In this document: one piece after another, positions 1 to 8,278 of the stretch
How positions within the stretch are numbered: the first letter of the stretch is position 1
Layout: every line of letters begins with the position of its first letter
DNA from: Afipia sp. P52-10
GTDB lineage: Bacteria; Pseudomonadota; Alphaproteobacteria; Rhizobiales; Xanthobacteraceae
Length of the DNA: 64,000 bases
Assembly: GCF_000516555.1 (NCBI RefSeq)
Contig: NZ_AZSJ01000003.1
Span: 1,220,746 to 1,284,745 of the forward strand
Direction: 5' to 3'
Made by a program: the position numbers and the translations under genes
The notes under the pieces: generated by a model
What the model saw: only the letters and a program-made list of their open reading frames with translations
Database searches by the model: none
What the model was told of the DNA's origin: nothing

Positions 1-602
1 GCGCCACGCAAGACCGCGCCGCCAATCGCGGCTTCCTGATCGATCCGAAGGGGCGCATCCTCGCCCGCTACGACAAGATCCACATGTTCGACGTGAACCT
101 CGCGAACGGTGAAAGCTATCGCGAATCCGCCAACTATCAGCCTGGCGAAGCGGCCGCGATCGTCGATCTGCCCTGGGGCCGCATCGGGCTGACGATCTGC
201 TACGACATGCGCTTTCCCTCGCTGTATCGCGCGCTCGCCGAGAGCGGCGCCTCCTTCCTCACCATGCCGTCGGCCTTCACCAAACCGACCGGCGAAGCGC
301 ACTGGCATGTGCTGTTGCGGGCGCGGGCGATCGAAAACGGCGCATTCGTGTTCGCCGCGGCGCAAGGCGGCACGCACGAGAGCAAACGGCTCACTTACGG
401 CCACTCGCTGATCGTCGATCCCTGGGGCGAGATTCTTGCCGAAGGCGGCGTCGATCCGGGTGTCATCCTGGCGAAGATCGACCCGGCCAAGGTCATTGAT
501 GCTCGCGGCAAGATTCCGTCGCTGCAGCACGGCCGCCGCTTCAGCATTTCGGATGCCAATACGCCGACAGGCCATCTGCATCTGGTGCGGGAAAATCCAT
601 GA
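1..602 (+). CDS. Carbon-nitrogen hydrolase (nitrilase/Nit2-type amidase), 5' end outside window
   Basis: C-terminal part, about 199 codons, of a nitrilase-superfamily amidase; the frame is open from base 3 and the start lies upstream of the window. Two of the three catalytic residues of the Glu-Lys-Cys family are visible: the Lys in RYDKIHMFD and the Cys in LTICYDMRFP. The Glu must lie in the missing part. The Asp after the Cys and the MRFP motif resemble Nit1/Nit2 omega-amidases and deaminated-glutathione amidases, so hydrolysis of a small cytosolic amide is likely, but the substrate cannot be fixed. The stop overlaps the next start as ATGA, so the DUF1178 gene is translationally coupled. 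Confidence 0.9.
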   Translation, partial: ATQDRAANRGFLIDPKGRILARYDKIHMFDVNLANGESYRESANYQPGEAAAIVDLPWGRIGLTICYDMRFPSLYRALAESGASFLTMPSAFTKPTGEAHWHVLLRARAIENGAFVFAAAQGGTHESKRLTYGHSLIVDPWGEILAEGGVDPGVILAKIDPAKVIDARGKIPSLQHGRRFSISDANTPTGHLHLVRENP

Positions 603-1117
603 TCCGTTATTCGTTGCAGTGCGAACGCGGCCACGCGTTCGAAAGTTGGTTCCAAGATTCCGCGTCATACGACAGGCAGGCGAAGCGCGGGCTGGTGAGC
701 TGTCCGGCCTGCAACTCCACCAAGGTCGAGAAATCGATCATGGCCCCGCAGATTCCGCGCAAAGGCCGTACCACCGAACAGCGCATCGTCGAGGAGAAAT
801 CGGCCAAGGCCCGCTCCCGCCGCAAGAGCACGGACACGTCGGTGCCGGCGCCAGCATCCACGGCTGTCCCTGCCGAACCGATGCTGATGTCGCAACAGAG
901 CGAGTTGCTCGGCAAGCTGCGGGAGTTGCGCGACCACATAAAGGCCAACGCCGACGATGTCGGCCAGCAGTTCCCGGAAGAAGCGCGCAAGATGCACTAT
1001 GGCGAGATCGAGCATCGTCCAATCTATGGCGAGGCGTCGCCGACCGAGGCCAAGGCGCTGATTGAAGAAGGCGTCGACGTGATCCCGCTGCCGGCGCTGC
1101 CGGAAGACCGGAACTGA
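599..1117 (+). CDS. DUF1178 family protein
   Basis: 172-residue cytosolic protein of the alpha/betaproteobacterial DUF1178 family. The N-terminus looks like a small zinc-binding fold: Cys8-x3-His12 and Cys35-Pro-Ala-Cys38 flank the conserved FESWFQ and SYDRQ segments. The middle (about residues 55-95) is polar and low-complexity; the C-terminus has the family's EEARKMHYGE and YGEASPTEAKALIEEG motifs. No biochemical function is known to me. It overlaps the amidase gene upstream by four bases (ATGA), which matches its frequent pairing with a nitrilase-family gene in Rhizobiales and suggests a shared operon. Confidence 0.88.
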   Translation: MIRYSLQCERGHAFESWFQDSASYDRQAKRGLVSCPACNSTKVEKSIMAPQIPRKGRTTEQRIVEEKSAKARSRRKSTDTSVPAPASTAVPAEPMLMSQQSELLGKLRELRDHIKANADDVGQQFPEEARKMHYGEIEHRPIYGEASPTEAKALIEEGVDVIPLPALPEDRN

Positions 1118-1133
1118 GCGCGCGGCGGCACGC

Positions 1134-1784
1134 GTGATCGACCAAATCGCCGCCTTCCTGAGCACGAGCCATCAGCTGACGCTGCTGTCGTTCGGCGTTC
1201 TGGTCCTCGCCTGCATCGCTTCGGGACTGGTGTTGCTGCCGCGCGCGCTGTTGTGCGTGCTCGCGGGCGCAGCCTTCGGCCTGATCGCGCTGCCGATCAT
1301 CGTTCCGAGCTCGACGCTCGGCGCCCTGATTGCCTTCCTCGCCGCACGCCTGTTCGGCGGCCGCTTGGTACAGCGGCTGCTCGGGCGCAGGCGATTGTTG
1401 CGAAGGATATCGGACGCGGTCGATCAGGAAGGCTGGCGCATCGTCGCACTGATGCGGCTCGGCGCGCCGGTCCCGGGCGCTGTCACCAACTACCTGTTCG
1501 GTTTGACCAATATCCCATGGTGGTCGTTCACCTGGGCCACGTTCCTGTTCTGCATCCCGCAAGCCATCCTGTTCGTCTGCCTCGGCGCGGCCGGACGGGC
1601 GGCGCTGCTCGACGATCGAACGTCCGTCCTCGCCCAGGCGCTGATCGTGCTCGGACTGATCACCAGCGCATCGATCATCCTGCTCGTCACCAAGCGCGCG
1701 CGCTCGGCGATCGGCGACCTCAGTGACGAACACCCCGCGACTCCTGCCCCGCCGGCGTCCGGCAATACTGAGACGACGGCCTGA
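1134..1784 (+). CDS. VTT-domain (TVP38/TMEM64, DedA-like) membrane protein
   Basis: 216-residue inner-membrane protein with a GTG start 16 bases after the DUF1178 stop. Hydrophobic segments near residues 15-60 and 130-195 flank the typical VTT core: the glycine-rich AGAAFG turn, a positively charged stretch (LLGRRRLLRR), then MRLGAPVPGAVTNYLFGLTNIP, which matches the family's R-x3-P...NY-x-G pattern. DedA/VTT proteins are linked to lipid scrambling or flippase activity and envelope homeostasis; which lipid applies here cannot be told. The C-terminal 20 residues are Pro/Ala/Thr-rich and probably disordered. The same-strand short spacing suggests the amidase-DUF1178-VTT genes form one operon. 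Confidence 0.82.
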   Translation: MIDQIAAFLSTSHQLTLLSFGVLVLACIASGLVLLPRALLCVLAGAAFGLIALPIIVPSSTLGALIAFLAARLFGGRLVQRLLGRRRLLRRISDAVDQEGWRIVALMRLGAPVPGAVTNYLFGLTNIPWWSFTWATFLFCIPQAILFVCLGAAGRAALLDDRTSVLAQALIVLGLITSASIILLVTKRARSAIGDLSDEHPATPAPPASGNTETTA

Positions 1785-1794
1785 CGGCGCCGAA

Positions 1795-2697
1795 CTACTG
1801 CACCGCGATCAACACCGCGACGCCGATGACGATCAGCACGATCCCACCGGCCTCGCGCAGTGCGATCGGCTGCTTGAACGAGTAGTACGAGATGCCTTGC
1901 GCGAACAACACCTCGATCAGCGCCAGCGTACGGACGTTGGCAACGCTGGTCAGTGCGAAAGCCAGGAACCAGAACTGCGAGGCGGCGGCTCCCATGAATC
2001 CGGCGAACATGGACGGTCGCCACATCTGGAACAGCGCAACAAGCGTCTTGCGATCACGCAGCAGCAGATAGGCGCTGAGCACCACCGTCTGCATGAACAG
2101 GCCGAGCACCAGCGTAAAGCTCGCGGCGGTGACGAACGAGACGCCGCCGACATTGAGGATCGCGCCACGGAAGCCGACCGCCGAGAGCGCAAAACCGGCA
2201 GCCGCCGCCAGACCGAGCACGGTCGGACGCAGGTCGCCGAAGCTCTTCTCACCGCCAGGACGAATCGCCGTGATGACGACGCCCGCGGTCGCGATCAGAA
2301 TCGCCAGCACCTTCAACCACGTCAGATGATCGGCAAGGAAAATGAAGCCGAACAGCGCGGCCTGGATCGGCTCGGTCTTGATGTAGGCGGTGGTGACGAC
2401 AAAGGAGCGCTCGTTCATCGCCGCCAGCATCAGCCCGGTGGCGAGAATCTGCGTCATCGCCCCCATGGCGAGCCAGAGCCAGAACGTGAGATTGGGCCAT
2501 GACACGATATCGCCGGTGACGAAGATCACCGCGGCGACGAATAGGACTGCAAACGGAAAGCCGAACAGAAACCGCACGTGGGTCGCACCGACCGTGCCGA
2601 GCGACGCCGTCAGCTCGCGCTGCATCGCGTTGCGCGCGACCTGCCCCAGCGAAGCGAGCACGACGAAAGGAATCCAGAGCGTTGCGAGGCTGAACAT
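1795..2697 (-). CDS. EamA/DMT-family transporter
   Basis: Inner-membrane protein of about 300 residues with ten hydrophobic segments in two EamA repeats, the typical drug/metabolite transporter layout. The first repeat starts with LATLWIPFVVLASLGQ; the second ends in GGIVLIVIGVAVLIAV. The frame is open upstream to 2778, but I place the start at ATG 2697 because the preceding 27 residues (SLRRLTACRHDG...) are hydrophilic and unlike the family, while MFSLATLW leads straight into helix one. Neither start has a convincing ribosome-binding site. It converges with the VTT gene, with only 10 bases between the stops. Substrate unknown. Confidence 0.85.
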   Translation of the reverse strand: MFSLATLWIPFVVLASLGQVARNAMQRELTASLGTVGATHVRFLFGFPFAVLFVAAVIFVTGDIVSWPNLTFWLWLAMGAMTQILATGLMLAAMNERSFVVTTAYIKTEPIQAALFGFIFLADHLTWLKVLAILIATAGVVITAIRPGGEKSFGDLRPTVLGLAAAAGFALSAVGFRGAILNVGGVSFVTAASFTLVLGLFMQTVVLSAYLLLRDRKTLVALFQMWRPSMFAGFMGAAASQFWFLAFALTSVANVRTLALIEVLFAQGISYYSFKQPIALREAGGIVLIVIGVAVLIAVQ

Positions 2698-2844
2698 CGA
2701 CGAGAAGACGTAACGTGGCGATGATGGGGCCTCAGGCAGACCATCATGTCTGCATGCGGTCAAGCGACGCAGGCTCATGTCAGCCGCGCGTCCAGGGCGG
2801 CGCAGCGCCTGGCTGCCTCTCGGCAGCCCGTCAGCAACCCAGCA

Positions 2845-3597
2845 TTACGAATAGGCTTCCGCCGACACCATATAGTTTACGTCCATGTCGGACGACAGCG
2901 ACCAGCGGTCGGAAAGCGGCGTGTAGATAACGCCGGTCTGCTCTGCGATTTCCAGTTTGCTCCGGTGCAGATGCCGCGCGAGTTCGGCGGGTGTGACGAA
3001 CTTGCTCCACTGATGAGTGCCGCGCGGCAGCCAGCGCAACACATATTCAGCGCCGACGATGGCCAGCGCGAAGCTCTTCAGCGTTCGATTGAGGGTGGAG
3101 ACCACCATCATGCCGGAGGGCTTCATCAGCCCGGCACAACGCTCCAGGAACACCCCGACATCAGTGACGTGCTCCACCACCTCCATGGCCAGCACGATAT
3201 CGAAGCGCTCCAACGGGTTCATCGCCTCAACCGTGGTGGCGCGATAGTCCACCAGCACGCCCGACCGGTCAGCGTGCAACTTGGCAGCGGCAATGTTGGT
3301 CTCCGACGGATCGATGCCGATCACCTGGGCCCCGAGCCGCGCCAGCGGTTCCGACAAGAGACCGGCACCGCAGCCGATGTCGAGAATGCGCAGGCCGTCG
3401 AGCGAGGTGAGGCTGCGCGGGTTGCGGTCGAACTTGCGGCAGGCGGTGTCACGAATCCAGCCGAGCCGCAGCGGATTGATCTTGTGCAGCGGCGCCATCT
3501 TGCCGTTCGGGTCCCACCACTCCTCCGACAGCTTGGAGAAGCGCGCAACCTCCGCCGGATCGACCGTGGTGCCTCGGAAATCTGATTCGGGTGCCAT
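2845..3597 (-). CDS. ubiG: Ubiquinone biosynthesis O-methyltransferase UbiG
   Basis: 250-residue SAM-dependent O-methyltransferase of ubiquinone synthesis, acting on both the 2-polyprenyl-6-hydroxyphenol and demethylubiquinone intermediates at the inner membrane face. The N-terminal family signature FSKLSEEWWDPNG is at about residues 20-32, and the SAM-binding motif ILDIGCGAG at 71-79. Motif post-I (VIGIDPSE), the MEVVEHV loop and the LNRTLKSF segment are all typical of UbiG. Length matches the family. It is transcribed leftward, away from lysC; the PH-like membrane protein gene sits 8 bases upstream on the same strand. In related genomes ubiG also neighbours lysC. Confidence 0.96.
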   Translation of the reverse strand: MAPESDFRGTTVDPAEVARFSKLSEEWWDPNGKMAPLHKINPLRLGWIRDTACRKFDRNPRSLTSLDGLRILDIGCGAGLLSEPLARLGAQVIGIDPSETNIAAAKLHADRSGVLVDYRATTVEAMNPLERFDIVLAMEVVEHVTDVGVFLERCAGLMKPSGMMVVSTLNRTLKSFALAIVGAEYVLRWLPRGTHQWSKFVTPAELARHLHRSKLEIAEQTGVIYTPLSDRWSLSSDMDVNYMVSAEAYS

Positions 3598-3605
3598 AAC
3601 CTCTT

Positions 3606-4073
3606 CTATCGCACCGTGATGTGGTTGCGGAACTGCAGGGGTGAACCGATCATACGGATATCCTTGTCGCCCTCACCGACGCCGCGGATCAGTACGTCGC
3701 CGTAATTTAACAGCCGCCCCGGAATGCTCTGGGTCACGTCCACGCTCTCCACCTTGTCGAGATTCATCTCGAAGGTGCGGCGCTGGATGAATCCCTCCTT
3801 GTGCACCACCCGGAAATTGGTGACGTCGGTCTCGGTGGTCCAGCGCCGGAACCAGGCCCGAACGGTCCAATACAGCGCGATCAGCATCGAGACCAGCGAC
3901 AGCGCAAGCCAGAGGATGTTCAGCCCGTCCGTCACCGCCCCGCGCTGAAGCGCGAAAAAGACGACCGCAACCACCCAGGCCAGCAGCGCCGGCAGGTAGA
4001 CGATCCAGTGGATGGTGGTGGAGTAGAGCACCTTCTCGCCGGGCTGCAGGATATCGTCGATATAACGCCCCAT
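3606..4073 (-). CDS. PH-like (DUF304/bPH2) membrane protein
   Basis: 155-residue protein with two transmembrane helices near residues 25-45 and 55-75, followed by a bacterial PH-like domain of the DUF304 type (FRVVHKEGFIQRRTFEMNLDKVESVDVTQSIPGRLLNYGDVLIRGVG). The family's conserved pattern, a 'type of gene product in local frame' strand followed by I/V-x-S-I/V-x-V-x-Q and a G-x-x-L-x-Y-G-D turn, is clear. I chose ATG 4073 over the longer open frame to 4256 because GTGAGGG lies just upstream and the extra 61 residues are Cys/Arg-rich and unlike the family. Its role is unknown; PH-like membrane proteins often serve envelope functions. Confidence 0.85.
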   Translation of the reverse strand: MGRYIDDILQPGEKVLYSTTIHWIVYLPALLAWVVAVVFFALQRGAVTDGLNILWLALSLVSMLIALYWTVRAWFRRWTTETDVTNFRVVHKEGFIQRRTFEMNLDKVESVDVTQSIPGRLLNYGDVLIRGVGEGDKDIRMIGSPLQFRNHITVR

Positions 4074-4190
4074 CAGGCCCTCACGTCGCAAAATCTCCTC
4101 GAGTCCGTCGCAAAAACACGGTCCGGCACCCCGAAAGCAGAGGTAGACCCCGGTTGCGGTCGGCCACCCCCGTCGGTATGTATACGCGCC

Positions 4191-4268
4191 TTTTTGCACC
4201 GGTGCTGCGGTTTTTGCACCGCGCGCACGACATCGAATCCGGAGCATGATGCCCAATCATCAGGCTCC
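4191..4268. promoter_or_regulatory. Divergent intergenic region before lysC, with phased TTTTTGCACC repeats and a hairpin
   Basis: The 278-base spacer between the divergent PH-like protein gene and lysC holds two exact copies of TTTTTGCACC (4191-4200 and 4211-4220) exactly 20 bases apart, which puts them on the same face of the helix. At 4241-4268 an imperfect hairpin (arms GGAGC and GCTCC, inner TGAT/ATCA) resembles the GGAGCATGA repeat seen elsewhere in the window. The phased repeats look like paired binding sites; the regulator is unknown. Confidence 0.4.
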
Positions 4269-4351
4269 ATCCATGGAAATCGATCGCGCTGACACCCCGG
4301 ATCGAGGCGATCCGGGCTCAAGGCGATCTAGCGGGGATTACGGCGCACGCT

Positions 4352-5608
4352 ATGAGCCGACTCGTCATGAAATTCGGCGGAACGTCCGTCGCCAATATCG
4401 AGCGCATCCGCAATGTTGCGCAGCACGTCAAGCGCGAGGTCGACGCCGGCCATGAGGTCGCGGTGGTGGTCTCGGCGATGTCCGGCAAGACCAACGAGCT
4501 GGTCGGCTGGGCGACGGAAACGTCGGCCTTGCACGACGCCCGCGAATACGACGCCATCGTCGCCTCCGGCGAGCAGGTCACCTCCGGCCTGCTGGCGATC
4601 GCGCTGCAATCGCTCGGCGTCCAGGCGCGCTCCTGGCAGGGCTGGCAGATCCCGATCCGGACCAGCGACGCGCACGGCTCCGCCCGCATCCTCGATATCG
4701 ACGGCTCGGAGCTGATCAAGCGGTTCAAGGCGCGCAAGGAGGTCGCGGTGATCGCGGGCTTCCAGGGCATCAATGCCGAGACCGGCCGCATCACCACCCT
4801 CGGCCGCGGGGGTTCCGATACGTCCGCGGTGGCGATCGCAGCCGCGATTCAGGCCGACCGCTGCGACATCTACACCGACGTCGATGGCGTCTACACCACC
4901 GATCCGCGCGTCGTGCCGAAGGCCAGACGGCTGGACAAGGTCGCGTTCGAGGAGATGCTCGAGCTGGCCTCGCAGGGCGCCAAGGTGCTGCAGGTGCGCT
5001 CGGTCGAACTCGGCATGGTGCATAATGTGCGCGTCTTCGTGCGCTCCAGCTTCGACAAGCCCGAAGATATCGATCCCCATTCAAGTCATCCGCCCGGCAC
5101 GCTGATCTGCAGCGAGGAGGAAATCGTGGAACAACAAGTCGTCACCGGCATCGCCTTCTCCAAGGACGAAGCGCAGATTTCCGTGCGTCACGTGCAGGAC
5201 AAGCCGGGCGTCGCGGCGGCGATCTTCGGGCCGCTGGCGGAGGCCAGCATCAACGTCGACATGATCGTGCAGAACGTCTCCGAGGACGGCAAGTTCACCG
5301 ACCTGACCTTCACGGTTCCCGCCGCCGACTACAACCGCGCCAAGGAGACCATCACCAAGGCCAAGGACGCGATCGGCTATGCGCGGCTCGACAGCGCCAC
5401 GGATGTCGCCAAGGTGTCGGTGATCGGCATCGGCATGCGCAGCCATGCCGGCGTCGCGGCCCAGGCCTTCAAGGCCCTGTCGGACCGCAATATCAACATC
5501 CGCGCCATCACCACGTCCGAGATCAAATTCTCGCTGCTGATCGACACCGCCTACACCGAGCTTGCGGTCCGTACTCTGCACACTCTTTACGGGCTCGACC
5601 AGGCCTGA
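4352..5608 (+). CDS. lysC: Aspartate kinase
   Basis: 418-residue aspartokinase, which phosphorylates aspartate in the first step of the Lys/Thr/Met/diaminopimelate pathway. The amino-acid kinase domain (about 1-240) has the N-terminal KFGGTSV (residues 7-13), the SAMSGKTNELV loop, the aspartate-binding ASGEQVTSGLLA segment and the nucleotide-site GRGGSDTSAVA. Two ACT domains follow (about 265-418), the usual sites of lysine/threonine feedback. Length and layout match monofunctional LysC of alphaproteobacteria. Odd feature: an in-frame GTG at 5126 preceded by AGGAGG could give a separate ACT-only product (separate entry). ptsP follows after about 320 bases on the same strand. Confidence 0.96.
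   Translation: MSRLVMKFGGTSVANIERIRNVAQHVKREVDAGHEVAVVVSAMSGKTNELVGWATETSALHDAREYDAIVASGEQVTSGLLAIALQSLGVQARSWQGWQIPIRTSDAHGSARILDIDGSELIKRFKARKEVAVIAGFQGINAETGRITTLGRGGSDTSAVAIAAAIQADRCDIYTDVDGVYTTDPRVVPKARRLDKVAFEEMLELASQGAKVLQVRSVELGMVHNVRVFVRSSFDKPEDIDPHSSHPPGTLICSEEEIVEQQVVTGIAFSKDEAQISVRHVQDKPGVAAAIFGPLAEASINVDMIVQNVSEDGKFTDLTFTVPAADYNRAKETITKAKDAIGYARLDSATDVAKVSVIGIGMRSHAGVAAQAFKALSDRNINIRAITTSEIKFSLLIDTAYTELAVRTLHTLYGLDQA
5115..5128 (+). promoter_or_regulatory. Strong internal ribosome-binding site and in-frame GTG inside lysC
   Basis: GAGGAGG is followed by AAATC and then GTG at 5126-5128, in frame with lysC at codon 259. The spacing of five bases to the AGGAGG core is near ideal, and the start sits just before the ACT region. 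Initiation here would give a 160-residue product made only of the ACT domains, like the beta subunit made from internal starts in Corynebacterium and Bacillus aspartokinases. Whether it is used here is inference. Confidence 0.45.
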
Positions 5609-5930
5609 GCCGCCTGTCGGAGCTCCATCCGGCCCGGACGAGTGTCCTGCCCGGACGCGAGATTCGGGGTCGAACCGCCCGCGCGTTATGCGCCACATCG
5701 GCAGCGACATCCGGACGCAGGCGCCAAGGCTGCCGGGAGATTTGTCATGCCTAAAGACTGGCCAGCCTTTTGCTTGGCAAAGCAGGGGCAAATCCTTTAG
5801 GCATGGGTTGTGGCGCGCCGAACGGCCGCCAACATGGTTAAAAAGTCGAATGTTTCCAGCAGCGTAGGCTGCCGTCCCGGCTCCCGGTCCGGAATCGGTG
5901 GTTTACGGCCTGCAGCGCAGGGGCCAACAC
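5609..5930 (+). promoter_or_regulatory. lysC-ptsP spacer with an 11-bp perfect inverted repeat
   Basis: 322 bases without a supported gene. Its one clear structure is the perfect inverted repeat CATGCCTAAAG (5746-5756) / CTTTAGGCATG (5795-5805), with a 38-base loop that holds a smaller hairpin, TGCTT-GGCA-AAGCA. There is no T-run, so this is not an intrinsic terminator; it could be a structured leader or a dyad operator for ptsP. I see no tRNA or known riboswitch. Confidence 0.45.
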
Positions 5931-8198
5931 ATGCGGAGCGCTTCGGGAGGACCACGCGTCTTGCTACGACGTCTCCGCGAAGTCATGGCGGAGAAGGTCT
6001 CGGCGCAGGATCGGCTGGACAAGATCGTCGTGCTGATCGCCGCGAACATGGTGGCCGAGGTGTGCTCCACCTATGTCCTGCGCCACGACGGTACGTTGGA
6101 GCTCTATGCCACCGAAGGTCTGAACCGGGAAGCCGTCCACCAGACCGTGCTAAACGCCGATGAAGGCCTGGTCGGCCTGGTCGCGAGCGACGCGAACGCG
6201 CTCAACCTGTCCGATGCGCAAAGCCATCCGGCCTTCTCCTATCGGCCAGAGACCGGCGAAGAAATCTACCACTCGTTCCTTGGCGTGCCGATCCTGCGCG
6301 CGGGCACCACCCTCGGCGTGCTGGTGGTGCAGAATCGCGCCCACCGCACCTATGTCGAGGAGGAGGTGGAGGCGCTGCAGACCACCGCCATGGTGCTGGC
6401 GGAGATGATCGCCTCGGGTGAACTGTCTGCCCTGGCGAAGCCCGGCGCGGAGCCCGCGGCCCGGCATGGCATCCACCTCGAAGGATCGATCCTCTCTGAT
6501 GGCATCGCGCTCGGCCATGTGGTGCTGCATGAGCCGCGCGTCGTCATCACCAATTACATCGCCGAGGATGTGCCGAAGGAGTTGAAGCGGCTCGACACGG
6601 CGCTGGCCAAGCTGCGCGCCGATCTCGACCGCATGCTGGAGCGAGGCGATGTCGCCGACGGCGGCGAGCACCGCGACGTGCTCGAAGCCTACCGCATGTT
6701 CGCTAACGACCATGGCTGGTCACGACGCCTGTCGGATGCGGTGGCGACGGGCATCACTGCGGAAGCGGCCGTCGAGCGCGTGCAGTCCGACACTCGCGCG
6801 CGCATGCTGCGCTCCACCGACCCATATCTGCGCGAGCGGCTGCACGACCTGGAAGACCTCGGCCATCGGCTGATGCGCCAGCTGATGGGCCACGACCACG
6901 CGCCCTCACGCGAGCAACTGCCCGACAATGCGATCCTGATCGCACGCTCGATGGGCCCGGCGGCGCTGCTCGACTATGATCGCAAGCGCCTGCGCGGCCT
7001 GGTGCTGGAGGAAGGCACCGCCAACTCGCATGTCGCGATCGTCGCCCGGGCGCTTGGCATCCCGGCGATCGGCGAGGTCGAGAACGCCGTCGGCATCGCC
7101 GATCCCGGCGACGCGATCATCGTCGACGGAACCTCGGGCTCGATCTACATCCGCCCGACGGCGGAGATCGAAGCCGCCTATGCCGAGCGCGTGCGCTTCC
7201 GCGCGCGGCGACAGGCGCAATATCTCGCGCTGCGCGACAAGCCGTGCGTCAGCAAGGACGGGCAGAAGATCGAACTGCTGCTGAATGCCGGCCTCGCCAT
7301 CGACCTGCCGCACATCGAGGACACCGGCTGCAGCGGCATCGGCCTGTTCCGCACCGAACTGCAGTTCATGGTGGGACAGAGCCTGCCGCGCTCCAATGAG
7401 CAGCTCGCGCTCTATCGCAGCGTGCTTGACGCCGCAGGCGACAAGCCGGTCACTTTCCGCACCCTCGACATCGGCGGCGACAAGGCCCTGCCCTATATGG
7501 AGACGATTGCGGAGGAAAACCCCGCGCTCGGCTGGCGCGCGATCCGGCTCGGGCTCGACCGGCCTGGCCTGCTGCGCAGCCAGATACGCGCGCTGCTGCG
7601 CGCTGCGGGCGGCCGTGCCGTGAAAATCATGTTCCCGATGATCAGCGAGGTCACCGAATTCGACCAGGCAAAGCTGGTGGTCGAGCGCGAACTCACCTAT
7701 CTGCGCCAGCACGGCCATAGCCTGCCCGAGCGGGTGGATGTCGGCACTATGGTCGAAGTGCCCGCGCTGCTCTATCAGCTCGACGAGTTGCTGGAGCGGG
7801 TGGATTTCCTGTCGGTCGGCTCCAACGACCTGTTTCAGTTCATGTTCGCGGTCGACCGCGGCAACAGCAAGGTCTCCGATCGTTTCGACACCCATTCGGC
7901 ACCGATCCTGCGCGCGCTTCGCGACATCGCCGCGAAGGCGAACGCCGCCAAGGTGCCGATCTCGCTGTGCGGCGAGATGGCCTCGCAACCGCTCGGCGCG
8001 CTGGCGCTGCTGTCGATGGGCTATCGCTCGCTGTCGCTCTCGGCCACCGCACACGGCCCGGTCAAGGCGATGATCCTCGAACTCGACATCGGCAAGGCCG
8101 AAAGCCTGATGGCGGAGCTGCTGCAGGCCCCGTCCGGCAGCGTCTCCATCAAGGAGAAGCTGAAAGATTTCGCCGAGAAGGAAGGCCTTCCACTCTGA
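5931..8198 (+). CDS. ptsP: Phosphoenolpyruvate-protein phosphotransferase PtsP (EI-Ntr)
   Basis: 755-residue Enzyme I of the nitrogen phosphotransferase system; it takes phosphate from PEP and passes it to NPr (HPr-like). A GAF domain (about 10-165) is followed by the PEP-utiliser N-domain, the swivelling phosphohistidine domain with GTANSHVAIVARALG (the His is the phosphorylated residue) and the PEP-binding TIM barrel with SVGSNDLFQFMFAVDR and the catalytic-Cys motif SLCGEMA. The GAF domain separates PtsP from sugar-PTS EI. ATG 5931 is preferred over an upstream in-frame GTG at 5898 because AGGGG precedes it and MRSASGGPRVLLRRLREVM resembles related N-termini. prfA follows after 80 bases. 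Confidence 0.96.
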   Translation: MRSASGGPRVLLRRLREVMAEKVSAQDRLDKIVVLIAANMVAEVCSTYVLRHDGTLELYATEGLNREAVHQTVLNADEGLVGLVASDANALNLSDAQSHPAFSYRPETGEEIYHSFLGVPILRAGTTLGVLVVQNRAHRTYVEEEVEALQTTAMVLAEMIASGELSALAKPGAEPAARHGIHLEGSILSDGIALGHVVLHEPRVVITNYIAEDVPKELKRLDTALAKLRADLDRMLERGDVADGGEHRDVLEAYRMFANDHGWSRRLSDAVATGITAEAAVERVQSDTRARMLRSTDPYLRERLHDLEDLGHRLMRQLMGHDHAPSREQLPDNAILIARSMGPAALLDYDRKRLRGLVLEEGTANSHVAIVARALGIPAIGEVENAVGIADPGDAIIVDGTSGSIYIRPTAEIEAAYAERVRFRARRQAQYLALRDKPCVSKDGQKIELLLNAGLAIDLPHIEDTGCSGIGLFRTELQFMVGQSLPRSNEQLALYRSVLDAAGDKPVTFRTLDIGGDKALPYMETIAEENPALGWRAIRLGLDRPGLLRSQIRALLRAAGGRAVKIMFPMISEVTEFDQAKLVVERELTYLRQHGHSLPERVDVGTMVEVPALLYQLDELLERVDFLSVGSNDLFQFMFAVDRGNSKVSDRFDTHSAPILRALRDIAAKANAAKVPISLCGEMASQPLGALALLSMGYRSLSLSATAHGPVKAMILELDIGKAESLMAELLQAPSGSVSIKEKLKDFAEKEGLPL

Positions 8199-8278
8199 CC
8201 TGCCCCGGAACAGCCCTCCGGTGCGGCCGCGGAGCCTTCCGGCCGAGACCACTTTGCGTTTGCGGCGACATATCCTAG

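Noticed and set aside
6906..8252. 448-codon frame antisense to ptsP
   Set aside because: Overlaps conserved PtsP sequence throughout and shows no recognisable domain.
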